Source: Alloalcanivorax venustensis ISO4 (lineage in GTDB: Bacteria; Pseudomonadota; Gammaproteobacteria; Pseudomonadales; Alcanivoracaceae). From it: a stretch of DNA of 64,000 nt. Below, piece after piece: positions 44,301 through 51,698 of the stretch. The position numbers were made by a program, and so were the translations under genes. The stretch is from contig NZ_ARXR01000010.1 of assembly GCF_015356855.1 (NCBI RefSeq), positions 1-64,000 of the forward strand, given 5' to 3'. The notes below the pieces were generated by a model. That model saw only the letters and a program-made list of their open reading frames with translations. It made no database searches and was not told the DNA's origin. How positions within the stretch are numbered: the first letter of the stretch is position 1; every line of letters starts with the position of its first letter.

Positions 44301-45066
44301 AATTCTGATTTTCAGTCTGGTTCTGCTGGTGATGGTGTTCACCCTGGCCTGGGCGGTCCAGTGGACCAACGGTAATGCCGGCTACGTGGATGTGGCCTGG
44401 AGCTTCAGTACCGGACTCACCGGCCTGGCCTACTTGCTGGCCGGCGGCGGCGACCCCTTGCCTCGCCTGGCGGCCGGCGCCCTGTTGCTGCTTTGGTCGG
44501 TGCGGCTGGGCAGCCATATTTTCCGGCGCGTCACCGGCGAGGGCAGCGAGGACGGCCGCTACGCCGCCATGCGCGAACGGTTGGGTAAGGCCACCCAGCC
44601 GGTGTTCCTGGTGGTGTTCTGGCTGCAGGCGGGCCTGGCCTGGGCGTTCTCCCTGCCGTTCTGGGTGATCGGCGGCCAGCCGGACTTCCGGCCGCCGCTG
44701 GTGGTGCTGGGCGTGATCATCGGTGTGGTGTCGATCGTCGGCGAGGCGATGGCGGACCGGCAGCTGGCCCGCTTCAAGGCGCGGCCGGACAGCAAGGGCA
44801 AGACCTGCCGGGAAGGTCTGTGGCGCTATTCCCGGCACCCCAACTATTTCTTCGAATGGCTGCACTGGTTCAGCTACCCGTTGATCGCCGTGGGTGCCGC
44901 CCTGGCCGGCTGGCTGTGGCTGTTGCCGGTGGCCATGTTCCTGTTCCTGTGGTTCGTCACCGGCATCCCGCATACCGAGAAACAGGCCCTTAAATCCCGT
45001 GGTGACGATTACCGCGAGTATCAGCGCACCACCAGCCCCTTTATTCCCTGGAGACCCGCTTCATGA
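44293..45066 (+). CDS. DUF1295 (steroid-reductase-fold) membrane protein
   Basis: 257 residues with about six or seven membrane helices. The C-terminal motif LWRYSRHPNYFFEWLHWFSYPLIA and the terminal EKQALKSRGDDYREYQRTTSPFIPW are the hallmarks of DUF1295, related to the steroid 5-alpha-reductase/isoprenylcysteine methyltransferase fold. Probably an NADPH-dependent reductase or lipid-modifying enzyme. ATG 44293 (with GAGG ahead) overlaps the DUF2878 stop; an in-frame ATG lies at 44275. Its end overlaps the CFA-like start by four bases. Confidence 0.88.
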   Translation: MPEILIFSLVLLVMVFTLAWAVQWTNGNAGYVDVAWSFSTGLTGLAYLLAGGGDPLPRLAAGALLLLWSVRLGSHIFRRVTGEGSEDGRYAAMRERLGKATQPVFLVVFWLQAGLAWAFSLPFWVIGGQPDFRPPLVVLGVIIGVVSIVGEAMADRQLARFKARPDSKGKTCREGLWRYSRHPNYFFEWLHWFSYPLIAVGAALAGWLWLLPVAMFLFLWFVTGIPHTEKQALKSRGDDYREYQRTTSPFIPWRPAS

Positions 45067-46076
45067 TCATTCGCCTGGCGGAGTCCGGCCTGGTTCCGGA
45101 TTTCCTGGTACGCGGCGGCATTCGCCATCTGTTGGGTAAACGTCTTGCCCAGGAGAAGCAGCACGAGACCGACCCGGAGGCGTTGCTGCGCACGCTCTCC
45201 CAGGGCCCCATCGCGGTGGCCCAGGACGAGGCCAATGAACAGCACTACGAAGTGGATTCGCGCTTTTATGAGCAGGTGCTGGGCCCGCATCTGAAGTATT
45301 CCAGTGGCCTCTGGCAGGCCGGCTGCGAGATCCTGGCGGACGCCGAGGCGGCGATGCTGGCCCTGAGCTGCGAGCGCGCCCAGCTGGCCGACGGCCAGGA
45401 TATTCTTGAGCTCGGCTGTGGCTGGGGGTCGCTGACCCTGTGGATGGGCGCCCGCTACCCGGGCAGTCGCATCACCGCGGTGAGCAACTCCGCCACCCAG
45501 AAAGAATGGATCATGGCCCGCGCCGCCGAGAGCGGGCTCGACAATGTGCGCGTGATCACCGCCGACGTGACCGTGTTCCAGCCGGAACAGACCTTCGACC
45601 GGGTGGTGTCGGTGGAGATGTTCGAGCACATGCGCAACCACCGTGAGCTGATGCGGCGCGTGCACGACTGGCTCAAGCCCGGCGGCAAGCTGTTCGTGCA
45701 TATTTTCTGCCATCGCAATCTGACCTATCTGTTCGAAACCGAAGGCGAAAGCAACTGGATGGGCCGCTACTTTTTCACCGGCGGCATGATGCCGTCGTAC
45801 GACTGGCTGCCGCGCTGCGCGGACCAGCTGTCGCTGGAGGATCGCTGGGCGGTGAACGGCACCCATTACGGCCAAACCCTGGAAGCCTGGCTGGCACTGG
45901 CGGACCGCAAACGGCAAACGCTGATCCCGCTACTGGAAGAGTGCTACGGCGCCGGCCAGGGTAAATTGTGGCTGCAACGCTGGCGGATGTTTTTCATGGC
46001 CTGCGCCGAACTGTTCAATTATGGTGATGGCGAAGAGTGGTTCGTGGGCCACTATCTGTTCCGCCGAGAAGAATGA
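45063..46076 (+). CDS. CFA-synthase superfamily methyltransferase with coclaurine-N-methyltransferase-like signature
   Basis: 337 residues (E. coli Cfa has 382). The SAM site is ILELGCGWGSLTLWMGARYP, followed by VEMFEHMRNHRELMRRV. From about 215 on, the sequence reads FVHIFCHRN, WMGRYFFTGGMMPS, WAVNGTHYGQTLEAWL, WRMFFMACAELFNYG. As far as I recall, this is much closer to plant coclaurine N-methyltransferases than to bacterial cyclopropane synthases, whose HTIG-type segment is missing. Substrate may be an unsaturated phospholipid chain or an amine. It overlaps the DUF1295 gene (ATGA), and a histidine kinase follows after 7 bp. Confidence 0.87.
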   Translation: MIIRLAESGLVPDFLVRGGIRHLLGKRLAQEKQHETDPEALLRTLSQGPIAVAQDEANEQHYEVDSRFYEQVLGPHLKYSSGLWQAGCEILADAEAAMLALSCERAQLADGQDILELGCGWGSLTLWMGARYPGSRITAVSNSATQKEWIMARAAESGLDNVRVITADVTVFQPEQTFDRVVSVEMFEHMRNHRELMRRVHDWLKPGGKLFVHIFCHRNLTYLFETEGESNWMGRYFFTGGMMPSYDWLPRCADQLSLEDRWAVNGTHYGQTLEAWLALADRKRQTLIPLLEECYGAGQGKLWLQRWRMFFMACAELFNYGDGEEWFVGHYLFRREE

Positions 46077-46083
46077 GACTGGC

Positions 46084-47346
46084 ATGACGCGTAAAGGTGT
46101 TCAGCACCGCCTTACCCGGGTTTTCCTGATCCAGATTCTGTTCATCAGTTTCGCCACCGTGTTCGGGGTCTGGGCCACGGCCCAGATCATCGAACAGGTG
46201 CTGGTCAAGGAAGCCCTAATCAAAGAGGCGGACCATTACTGGAGCCTTTACGACGAGGACGACGATTTCCCCCGCCCCAATACCCGCCATCTGCTCGGTT
46301 TGCTGGTGGACCCGGACACCCGGGACCCGGTGCCGGAGATGCTCGCCGAGCGGCCGGACGGCTACCAGCGCGCGCAGATCGGCGACCAGAATCCGATCGT
46401 CTACATCGAAACGCGCGGCGACGCCCGTCTATATCTGATCTTCGATGAAAAGCGGGTGTCGGTGCTGGCGTTCCTGTTTGGCATTCTGCCGCTGACCGCC
46501 GTGTTGCTGGTGATCTACCTGACGTCCTTCCTGGGCTGGCGCAAATCCCGCGCCCTGGTCTCCCCCCTGGTGCAGCTGTCGGAAACGCTGCGCCACGCCA
46601 ATGTGCACGACCCGGTGGAAGCGCGCCCGGACTTCAGCCAGGTGGAGGCGGAGCCCAACAGCGAGGCGAGCATCCTGATGGCCGCCCTGGACGCCTACGC
46701 CGACCGCCTGCTGCGGTTCGTGGAGCGCGAGCGGCAATTCACCCGCGACGCCAGCCACGAACTGCGCACGCCGCTGGCGGTGTTCCGCGCCAACCTGGAG
46801 CTGCTCGCCAAGCAGGTGGGCGACCGGCCGGTGATCAGCCGCATGTCCGACACCGTGGACGACATGGAAGCGCTGGTGGAGACCCTGCTGCTGCTGGCGC
46901 GCACCGAACAGCAGCCGATTCAGGAAGAGGACCTGGTGGTCAACGACGTGGCGGTGAACCTGCTCGACCGCCTGCAGCCGCTGGCGGAGCGCAAGCAGAT
47001 TCGCCTGCAGGTGAAACAGACCGCACTGCTGACCCTGACCGCCTCGGAAACCGTGCTCAATATCGTGTTCACCAACCTGGTCCGCAACGCCATCAACTAC
47101 AGCGGTTCCGGACAGGTCACCATCGTGGTGGCCGAGGACGCGGTGCACGTGGTGGACACCGGCGCCGGCATGGACAGCGAGGAACTGGCCCGCTTTCTAC
47201 AGCCGTTCGAACGGGGCAACAGCAAGGAAGGCGGCCACGGCCTGGGTCTGGCCATCGTCCAGCGGCTCTGCGAGCGGTTTGATTGGCACCTGGACGTGGC
47301 CAGCCGGCCCGGCAAGGGCACCGAGGTGCGGGTGCGGTTCCGCTAG
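46084..47346 (+). CDS. Sensor histidine kinase
   Basis: 420 residues. Two membrane helices (about 12-32 and 122-145) with a periplasmic domain of about 90 residues rich in acidic residues. H-box RDASHELRTPLAVFRANLELL, N-box NLVRNAINYSG, G-boxes DTGAGMD and GHGLGLAIV. I chose ATG 46084; an upstream in-frame ATG at 46021 lies inside the methyltransferase gene. It follows that gene by 7 bp, yet no response regulator adjoins on this strand; the nearest one is at 48311 on the other strand. Confidence 0.92.
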   Translation: MTRKGVQHRLTRVFLIQILFISFATVFGVWATAQIIEQVLVKEALIKEADHYWSLYDEDDDFPRPNTRHLLGLLVDPDTRDPVPEMLAERPDGYQRAQIGDQNPIVYIETRGDARLYLIFDEKRVSVLAFLFGILPLTAVLLVIYLTSFLGWRKSRALVSPLVQLSETLRHANVHDPVEARPDFSQVEAEPNSEASILMAALDAYADRLLRFVERERQFTRDASHELRTPLAVFRANLELLAKQVGDRPVISRMSDTVDDMEALVETLLLLARTEQQPIQEEDLVVNDVAVNLLDRLQPLAERKQIRLQVKQTALLTLTASETVLNIVFTNLVRNAINYSGSGQVTIVVAEDAVHVVDTGAGMDSEELARFLQPFERGNSKEGGHGLGLAIVQRLCERFDWHLDVASRPGKGTEVRVRFR

Positions 47347-47349
47347 CGG

Positions 47350-48231
47350 TTAATGCACCGGCCCGCCTTCGGCGGTGAGCGGGGGCTGCATCCGGCCCTC
47401 CGAGAGCGCCAGCGGCTCCGCGTCACACCACATCAGAATCCCCTTGGCGTTCAGCGCGTCGAGCAGCCTGTCGCGCACCTGATCGGCGCAGCTGGGCGTG
47501 TTCTCCGGCAACAGAATGGCAAACTGGTCACTGCCCAGATAGGCGGCCATGTCCTGGTGGCGAATCAGCGCCGCCAGGGAATCGGCAACCAGTTGCCGTT
47601 GCTCATCGTCGAGACGGGTGCCATGCACTTTCAGGACCATGGAGCTGAGGCCGTAAGCCTGGCCGCGCCGCCGTTCGCCGTCCAGGATGCGAAGCCAGCC
47701 GGCCTCGTCCAGCAGGCCTGTTTCCGGATCGCGGCTCTCTTCTTCGAAGAACTCGGTGACCCGCTGCTGATCGAGCCCGGCCAGATTCCACACCAGGGCG
47801 GATTCCAGCAGGCGGGCTTGGCGTTTCAAGGCGGCCTGGACGTTCTCGTGGTCCAGATCGGGCCGTGGCTCGGGATCAAGCGCGCACAGAGTGCCGAACA
47901 GCGCTCCAGTATGGTCGCGCAGCGGCATCCCTACATACGCCCGTATCGAAAGTTGATCGGTGATAGGCGCATCGCGGTAGGCTTGTTGCCGGGTGACGTC
48001 CGAGCACGCCGGCGGTCCGAGCTCGTTTACTCGGCGATGGCAGATGCTGTCATGCCAGGCCAGCATGTCCCCGCGGCTCAGGTCGTACCCTTCGCCGCAG
48101 ACGTTCAGTAATAACCAGTCCTCCCCACGGCGGCGGGTCAGAAACCACATCGCCATGCCGAACCGGGACTGCAGATCGAGCAGCTTGGTATCGACGAATT
48201 CCGTGAAAGAGTGTCTTTTCCCCCAAGGCAT
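47350..48231 (-). CDS. GAF domain protein with degenerate GGDEF domain
   Basis: 293 residues. The N-terminal GAF domain (about 10-145) includes DSICHRRV and SIRAYVGMPLRDHTGALFGTLCALD, typical of GAF-GGDEF proteins. The C-terminal GGDEF-like domain (about 175-290) has its signature reduced to GSDQF (in AAYLGSDQFAILLPE), with Gln for the catalytic Glu. It is probably inactive as a cyclase. ATG 48231; an open frame continues upstream to 48462 but runs through the regulator gene. Lies 79 bp after the regulator gene on the same strand. Confidence 0.87.
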   Translation of the reverse strand: MPWGKRHSFTEFVDTKLLDLQSRFGMAMWFLTRRRGEDWLLLNVCGEGYDLSRGDMLAWHDSICHRRVNELGPPACSDVTRQQAYRDAPITDQLSIRAYVGMPLRDHTGALFGTLCALDPEPRPDLDHENVQAALKRQARLLESALVWNLAGLDQQRVTEFFEEESRDPETGLLDEAGWLRILDGERRRGQAYGLSSMVLKVHGTRLDDEQRQLVADSLAALIRHQDMAAYLGSDQFAILLPENTPSCADQVRDRLLDALNAKGILMWCDAEPLALSEGRMQPPLTAEGGPVH

Positions 48232-48310
48232 AGTTCTTATCGCATAACACGTGAATGGCGCCGCCATTCTGTGCCTGAGATGCCAGGTCCGCAAGGGGGG
48301 CGGACTGACA

Positions 48311-49003
48311 TCACACGGTGCGTGGCGGGCGGATGCTGAACCCCACGCCCGGCAGGGTTTCCAGAAGCGCGTGCTCGAACGGCTTGTCCACCGCCTTGCG
48401 CAGGTTGTAAAGGTGGCTGCGCAACGCGTCCGAATCGGGCACCAGGTCGCCCCAGAGCTCATGCTCGAGCTGCTCGCGGCTGACCACCTTGGGGGATTCG
48501 CGCATCAGAATGCGCAAGATGCGGAAGGCGGTGGGGGACAGCTTGAGAAGCTGCCCTTCGCGGCGCACTTCCTGACGGGCCGGATCCAGCTGCAGATCCG
48601 CCACCGTCAGCAGGTTGGGCGCCACTTCGCGGCGTTCGCGGCGCACCAGCGCCTGCACGCGGGCCACCAGCTCGGGCAGCGCGAAGGGTTTGACGATGTA
48701 ATCGTCGCCGCCGCGGGCAAAGCCTTCCAGCTTGTCGTCCAGCTGGTCCCGGGCGGTCATGAAGATCACCGGGGTGTCCAGGGCCAGTTCCTTGCGCAGA
48801 TACTGACAGAAACTGTAGCCGTCCTCCCCGGGCAGCATCACGTCCAGCACCAGGATGTCATAGTGGTGCTCCTGGACCAGCGTGCGGGCCAGGGTGGTGT
48901 CGCTGGCGTAGTCCACCAGCGCGCCTTCCTGTTCCAGAAATTCGACCACGGTCTGCGCCAGTTGGCGGTGGTCTTCGACCAGTAAAACGGACAGATTTTT
49001 CAC
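48311..49003 (-). CDS. OmpR-family response regulator
   Basis: 230 residues. Receiver with VLLVEDH, phospho-Asp in LVLDVMLPG (about 53), and VKPF Lys. The winged helix has VVSREQLEHELWG and DALRSHLYNLRKAVD, ending GVGFSIRPP. The start is GTG 49003, chosen because AGGAGGG lies six bases upstream; ATG 49030 would add nine residues. No kinase adjoins on the same strand; the kinase at 46084 converges from the other side of the GAF-GGDEF gene and may be the partner. Confidence 0.92.
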   Translation of the reverse strand: MKNLSVLLVEDHRQLAQTVVEFLEQEGALVDYASDTTLARTLVQEHHYDILVLDVMLPGEDGYSFCQYLRKELALDTPVIFMTARDQLDDKLEGFARGGDDYIVKPFALPELVARVQALVRRERREVAPNLLTVADLQLDPARQEVRREGQLLKLSPTAFRILRILMRESPKVVSREQLEHELWGDLVPDSDALRSHLYNLRKAVDKPFEHALLETLPGVGFSIRPPRTV

Positions 49004-49057
49004 GGCATTCCCTCCTGTACCTGCGGACATAGTCCGCCCCGACGCGTCAAGAAGCCG

Positions 49058-50437
49058 TCAATCATCATCACGTGATCGCGCGAAGTAGGCGCGCGCCGCC
49101 TGGTTGACCCGGGGCGCCAGGCGCAGGGAGGCGACCATGGTGGGCAGCGCCATCAGCGCGTACATGCTGTCGATCACCTTGATCACGACGCTCAGTGACC
49201 CCACCGCGCCGAGCACCACCAACACCAGGTAAAACCACACATAGTGGTGCTGATGACGGGCGCCGATAAGAAAGCCCAGGCATTTGCTGCCGTAGTACCA
49301 GAACGTGAACACGGTGCTCAGGCTCAGCACCCCGACCAGCACCGCCAGGATCACGCCGCTGTAATCCAGGAACAGGATATTGAAAGCGTTCACGGTGAGG
49401 GAGACGCCGTTCGTGTCGCCGTCGCTCCACGCCCCGCTGATCAGAATCACCAGGGCCGTGCAGGTGCACACGATCAGGGTGTCGATAATCGGGCCCAGCA
49501 TCGCCACCATGCCCTCGCGCACCGGTTCGCGGGTGCGGGCGGCGCCGTGGGCCATGGCCTCGGTGCCGATGCCGGCCTCGTTGGAAAACGCCGCCCGCCG
49601 GATGCCGGTGATGATCACCGCGCCCAGCACGCCGCCGGCGGCGGCCTCGCCGGTGAAGGCGTCGCGCACGATCAGGGTGAGCGCCGGCCACACCTGGTCC
49701 GCGTGCAGCACCAGCACCACCGCGGTGAGCAGCATGTAACCGGCCACCATGGCCGGCACCAGAATACCGGTGACCCGGCCGATGCGCGGCAGCTTGCCCG
49801 CCACCACCGCGAGCACCACGGCGGCCAGCAGCAGCCCGAACAGCAGGTCGAACAGGAAGTGGTCGTCGGCGCCGGTCCAGCCGGCGGGCACGGCGATCGC
49901 CTCGCGGATGATTTCGGTGAGCTGGTTGACCTGAAAAATAGGCATGGTGCCGAGCAGGCCGGCGAGGGCGAAAAAGTACGCCAGCGGCCGCCAGCGCGGG
50001 CCGAGCGCCTCGCGGATAATGTACATGGGGCCGCCCTGGAGCTGGCCCTCGCTGTCCCGGCCCCGGTACATCACCGCCAGGGTGCAGGTGTAGAACTTGG
50101 TGGCGATGCCGAGAATCGCGCTCACCCACATCCAGAAGATCGCCCCGGGGCCGCCCACCGAGATGGCCACCGCCACGCCGGCCACATTGCCCATGCCCAG
50201 GGTGCCGGACAGGGCGGTGCTGAGCGCCTGGAAATGCGACAGCGTGCCCTCGTCCTTGCTGTCCGCCGGGCGGAACAACAGCCGCACGCCGTCGGGCAGA
50301 TGCCGGTACGGCAGCAGCCGGGAGTAGAGCAGGAAGAACAGGCCCCCGCCGACCAGCAGGGTGACCAGTGGCGGGCCCCACAGAAACCCCACCAGGGACC
50401 CCAGGGCGGCGTCCAGTCGTTCGAAGAAGTTATTCAT
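49058..50437 (-). CDS. Sodium:alanine symporter family (AGCS) transporter
   Basis: 459 residues with about 10-11 membrane helices. Family hallmarks: GMGNVAGVAVAISVGGPGAIFWMW (about 75-98), YRGRDSEGQLQGGPMYIIREALG (about 122-144), and AAFSNEAGIGTEAMAHGAA (about 263-281). Transports alanine or glycine with sodium. Start ATG 50437. It is 47 bp after the GlxA-like regulator on the same strand, so they may be co-transcribed. Confidence 0.92.
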   Translation of the reverse strand: MNNFFERLDAALGSLVGFLWGPPLVTLLVGGGLFFLLYSRLLPYRHLPDGVRLLFRPADSKDEGTLSHFQALSTALSGTLGMGNVAGVAVAISVGGPGAIFWMWVSAILGIATKFYTCTLAVMYRGRDSEGQLQGGPMYIIREALGPRWRPLAYFFALAGLLGTMPIFQVNQLTEIIREAIAVPAGWTGADDHFLFDLLFGLLLAAVVLAVVAGKLPRIGRVTGILVPAMVAGYMLLTAVVLVLHADQVWPALTLIVRDAFTGEAAAGGVLGAVIITGIRRAAFSNEAGIGTEAMAHGAARTREPVREGMVAMLGPIIDTLIVCTCTALVILISGAWSDGDTNGVSLTVNAFNILFLDYSGVILAVLVGVLSLSTVFTFWYYGSKCLGFLIGARHQHHYVWFYLVLVVLGAVGSLSVVIKVIDSMYALMALPTMVASLRLAPRVNQAARAYFARSRDDD

Positions 50438-50484
50438 GGAGAATCAGACTAGCAGGGTCGCGGCGCTACGTCAGTCGCGGTGGA

Positions 50485-51477
50485 TTAGTCACGGAGCGCG
50501 CCGACGCGGGCGAAACGCTGGCGGTAATGGCTCGGCGACAGGCCGGTATGGCGCTTGAACAGCCGCGAAAAGCTGCTCACGTCCTGGTAGCCCACCTGCT
50601 CCGCCAGATGGCTGAGGTTGGTGGCGCCGCGCTCCAGCATCTTGCGCGACGCCTCGATCCGCACGCGCTGCAGGTACTGCAGGGGCGGCTCGGCCAGGGC
50701 GCTGGTGAAGCGGCGCTGCAACTGGCGCGGGCTCAGGTGCACGCGCTCGGCCAGCTCCGCCAGGGTGGCCGGCTGGGCGTAGTGCTCGTGCAGCCAGGCC
50801 TGCACCTTCTGCACCTGCTCATCGCGGTGGTAGGTCTTGGCCGGCAGGCCGGCGTACACGCTCTGCGGGTCGTTGCGCACGTCGATCACGAACGCCTTGG
50901 CCAGCTCCCGGGCCATGTCGGCGCCGCAGAAGCGCTCCACCAGCAGAATGGTCAGGTCGCGCCAGGCGGTGCCGCCGCCGGCGCAGAAAATATTACCGTC
51001 GCGGGTGATCAGCTCGCGCTCGTCCAGGTTTACTCGCGGGTAGCGCTCCCGGAACAGCTGGCTGTAGCCCCAATGGGTGGTGGCGCGGCGGCCGTCCAGC
51101 AGACCGGCCTCGGCGAGCAGGAACGACCCGGTGCAGTTGCTGGCCAGATCGGCGCCGCCGGCGTGCAGAAAACGCAGCCACTCCAGGGTGTCGCGTTCGG
51201 CATGCAGCACCTGTGTGATCTCGTTGCCGATGGTGGGCACCACCACCAGGTCGCACTGGTCGACCCGCTCCAGGGCGGTGTCCACGGCGATGCGCATGCC
51301 CGCGGTGCAGCGCACCGGCTCGCCGCCACGGGACACCATCTGCACCTTGAACTGGCGGTTGAGCGGCTGCCCGTGGATGCGGTTCCAGGTCACGCCGGTG
51401 AGGTTGAGCAGGTCCATCACCCCGGTCAGGGCGGACGCGAAAACGCCGTCGTAGGCGAGCACGCTGACATGGTACAT
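50485..51477 (-). CDS. GlxA-type transcriptional regulator (DJ-1/PfpI plus AraC HTH)
   Basis: 330 residues. N-terminal DJ-1/PfpI-like domain (about 3-175) with GADLASNCTGSFLLAEAGLLDGRRATTHW around the conserved Cys. C-terminal AraC double HTH (about 235-325) ending VGYQDVSSFSRLFKRHTGLSPSHYR. In pseudomonads this family controls catabolism of arginine, carnitine or glycine betaine. With an AGCS transporter downstream and a BCCT gene in the same window, an amino-acid or betaine role is plausible but unproven. Confidence 0.9.
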   Translation of the reverse strand: MYHVSVLAYDGVFASALTGVMDLLNLTGVTWNRIHGQPLNRQFKVQMVSRGGEPVRCTAGMRIAVDTALERVDQCDLVVVPTIGNEITQVLHAERDTLEWLRFLHAGGADLASNCTGSFLLAEAGLLDGRRATTHWGYSQLFRERYPRVNLDERELITRDGNIFCAGGGTAWRDLTILLVERFCGADMARELAKAFVIDVRNDPQSVYAGLPAKTYHRDEQVQKVQAWLHEHYAQPATLAELAERVHLSPRQLQRRFTSALAEPPLQYLQRVRIEASRKMLERGATNLSHLAEQVGYQDVSSFSRLFKRHTGLSPSHYRQRFARVGALRD

Positions 51478-51610
51478 CGTAGGTAGGGCCCCGCTTTGTC
51501 GTAAATCACCATGAATAAGTCATGGGCGACAATACCAGTCCGGGGCGGTCGCTGCCATCATAAGCGCCATCCTGACACAGAGCCGCGCTGGTTCTTACAG
51601 AGTCGCATAT

Positions 51611-51692
51611 CGTCATCAGGCTCGGGAGCCTGCTTCGGCAGGCACGCTATGACGGTAATTTCGAGCCCCGCTCCCCGCGGGGCTTTTTTTTG
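51611..51692 (+). ncRNA. Candidate structured small RNA with terminator, in the gap between cti and the glxA-like gene
   Basis: CGTCAT (51611-51616) pairs with ATGACG (51649-51654) around a perfect GCCTGC-TTCG-GCAGGC hairpin (51628-51643). After ten bases comes a strong terminator hairpin GCCCCGC/GCGGGGC with T9. No plus-strand protein gene precedes it. The transcript start is not visible, so the left end may lie anywhere between about 51480 and 51611. No known RNA family recognised. Confidence 0.45.
51665..51692 (+). terminator. Strong rho-independent terminator on the plus strand
   Basis: Seven-base GC stem (51665-51671 and 51677-51683), five-base loop, then nine T. On the minus strand the hairpin is not followed by T, so it does not suit cti (minus strand), whose stop is at 51699. 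This points to a plus-strand transcript. Confidence 0.85.
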
Positions 51693-51698
51693 CCCGCT

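Noticed and set aside
51665-51692. Terminator of cti
   Set aside because: On the minus strand the hairpin is preceded, not followed, by the T-run equivalent, so it does not terminate cti efficiently.
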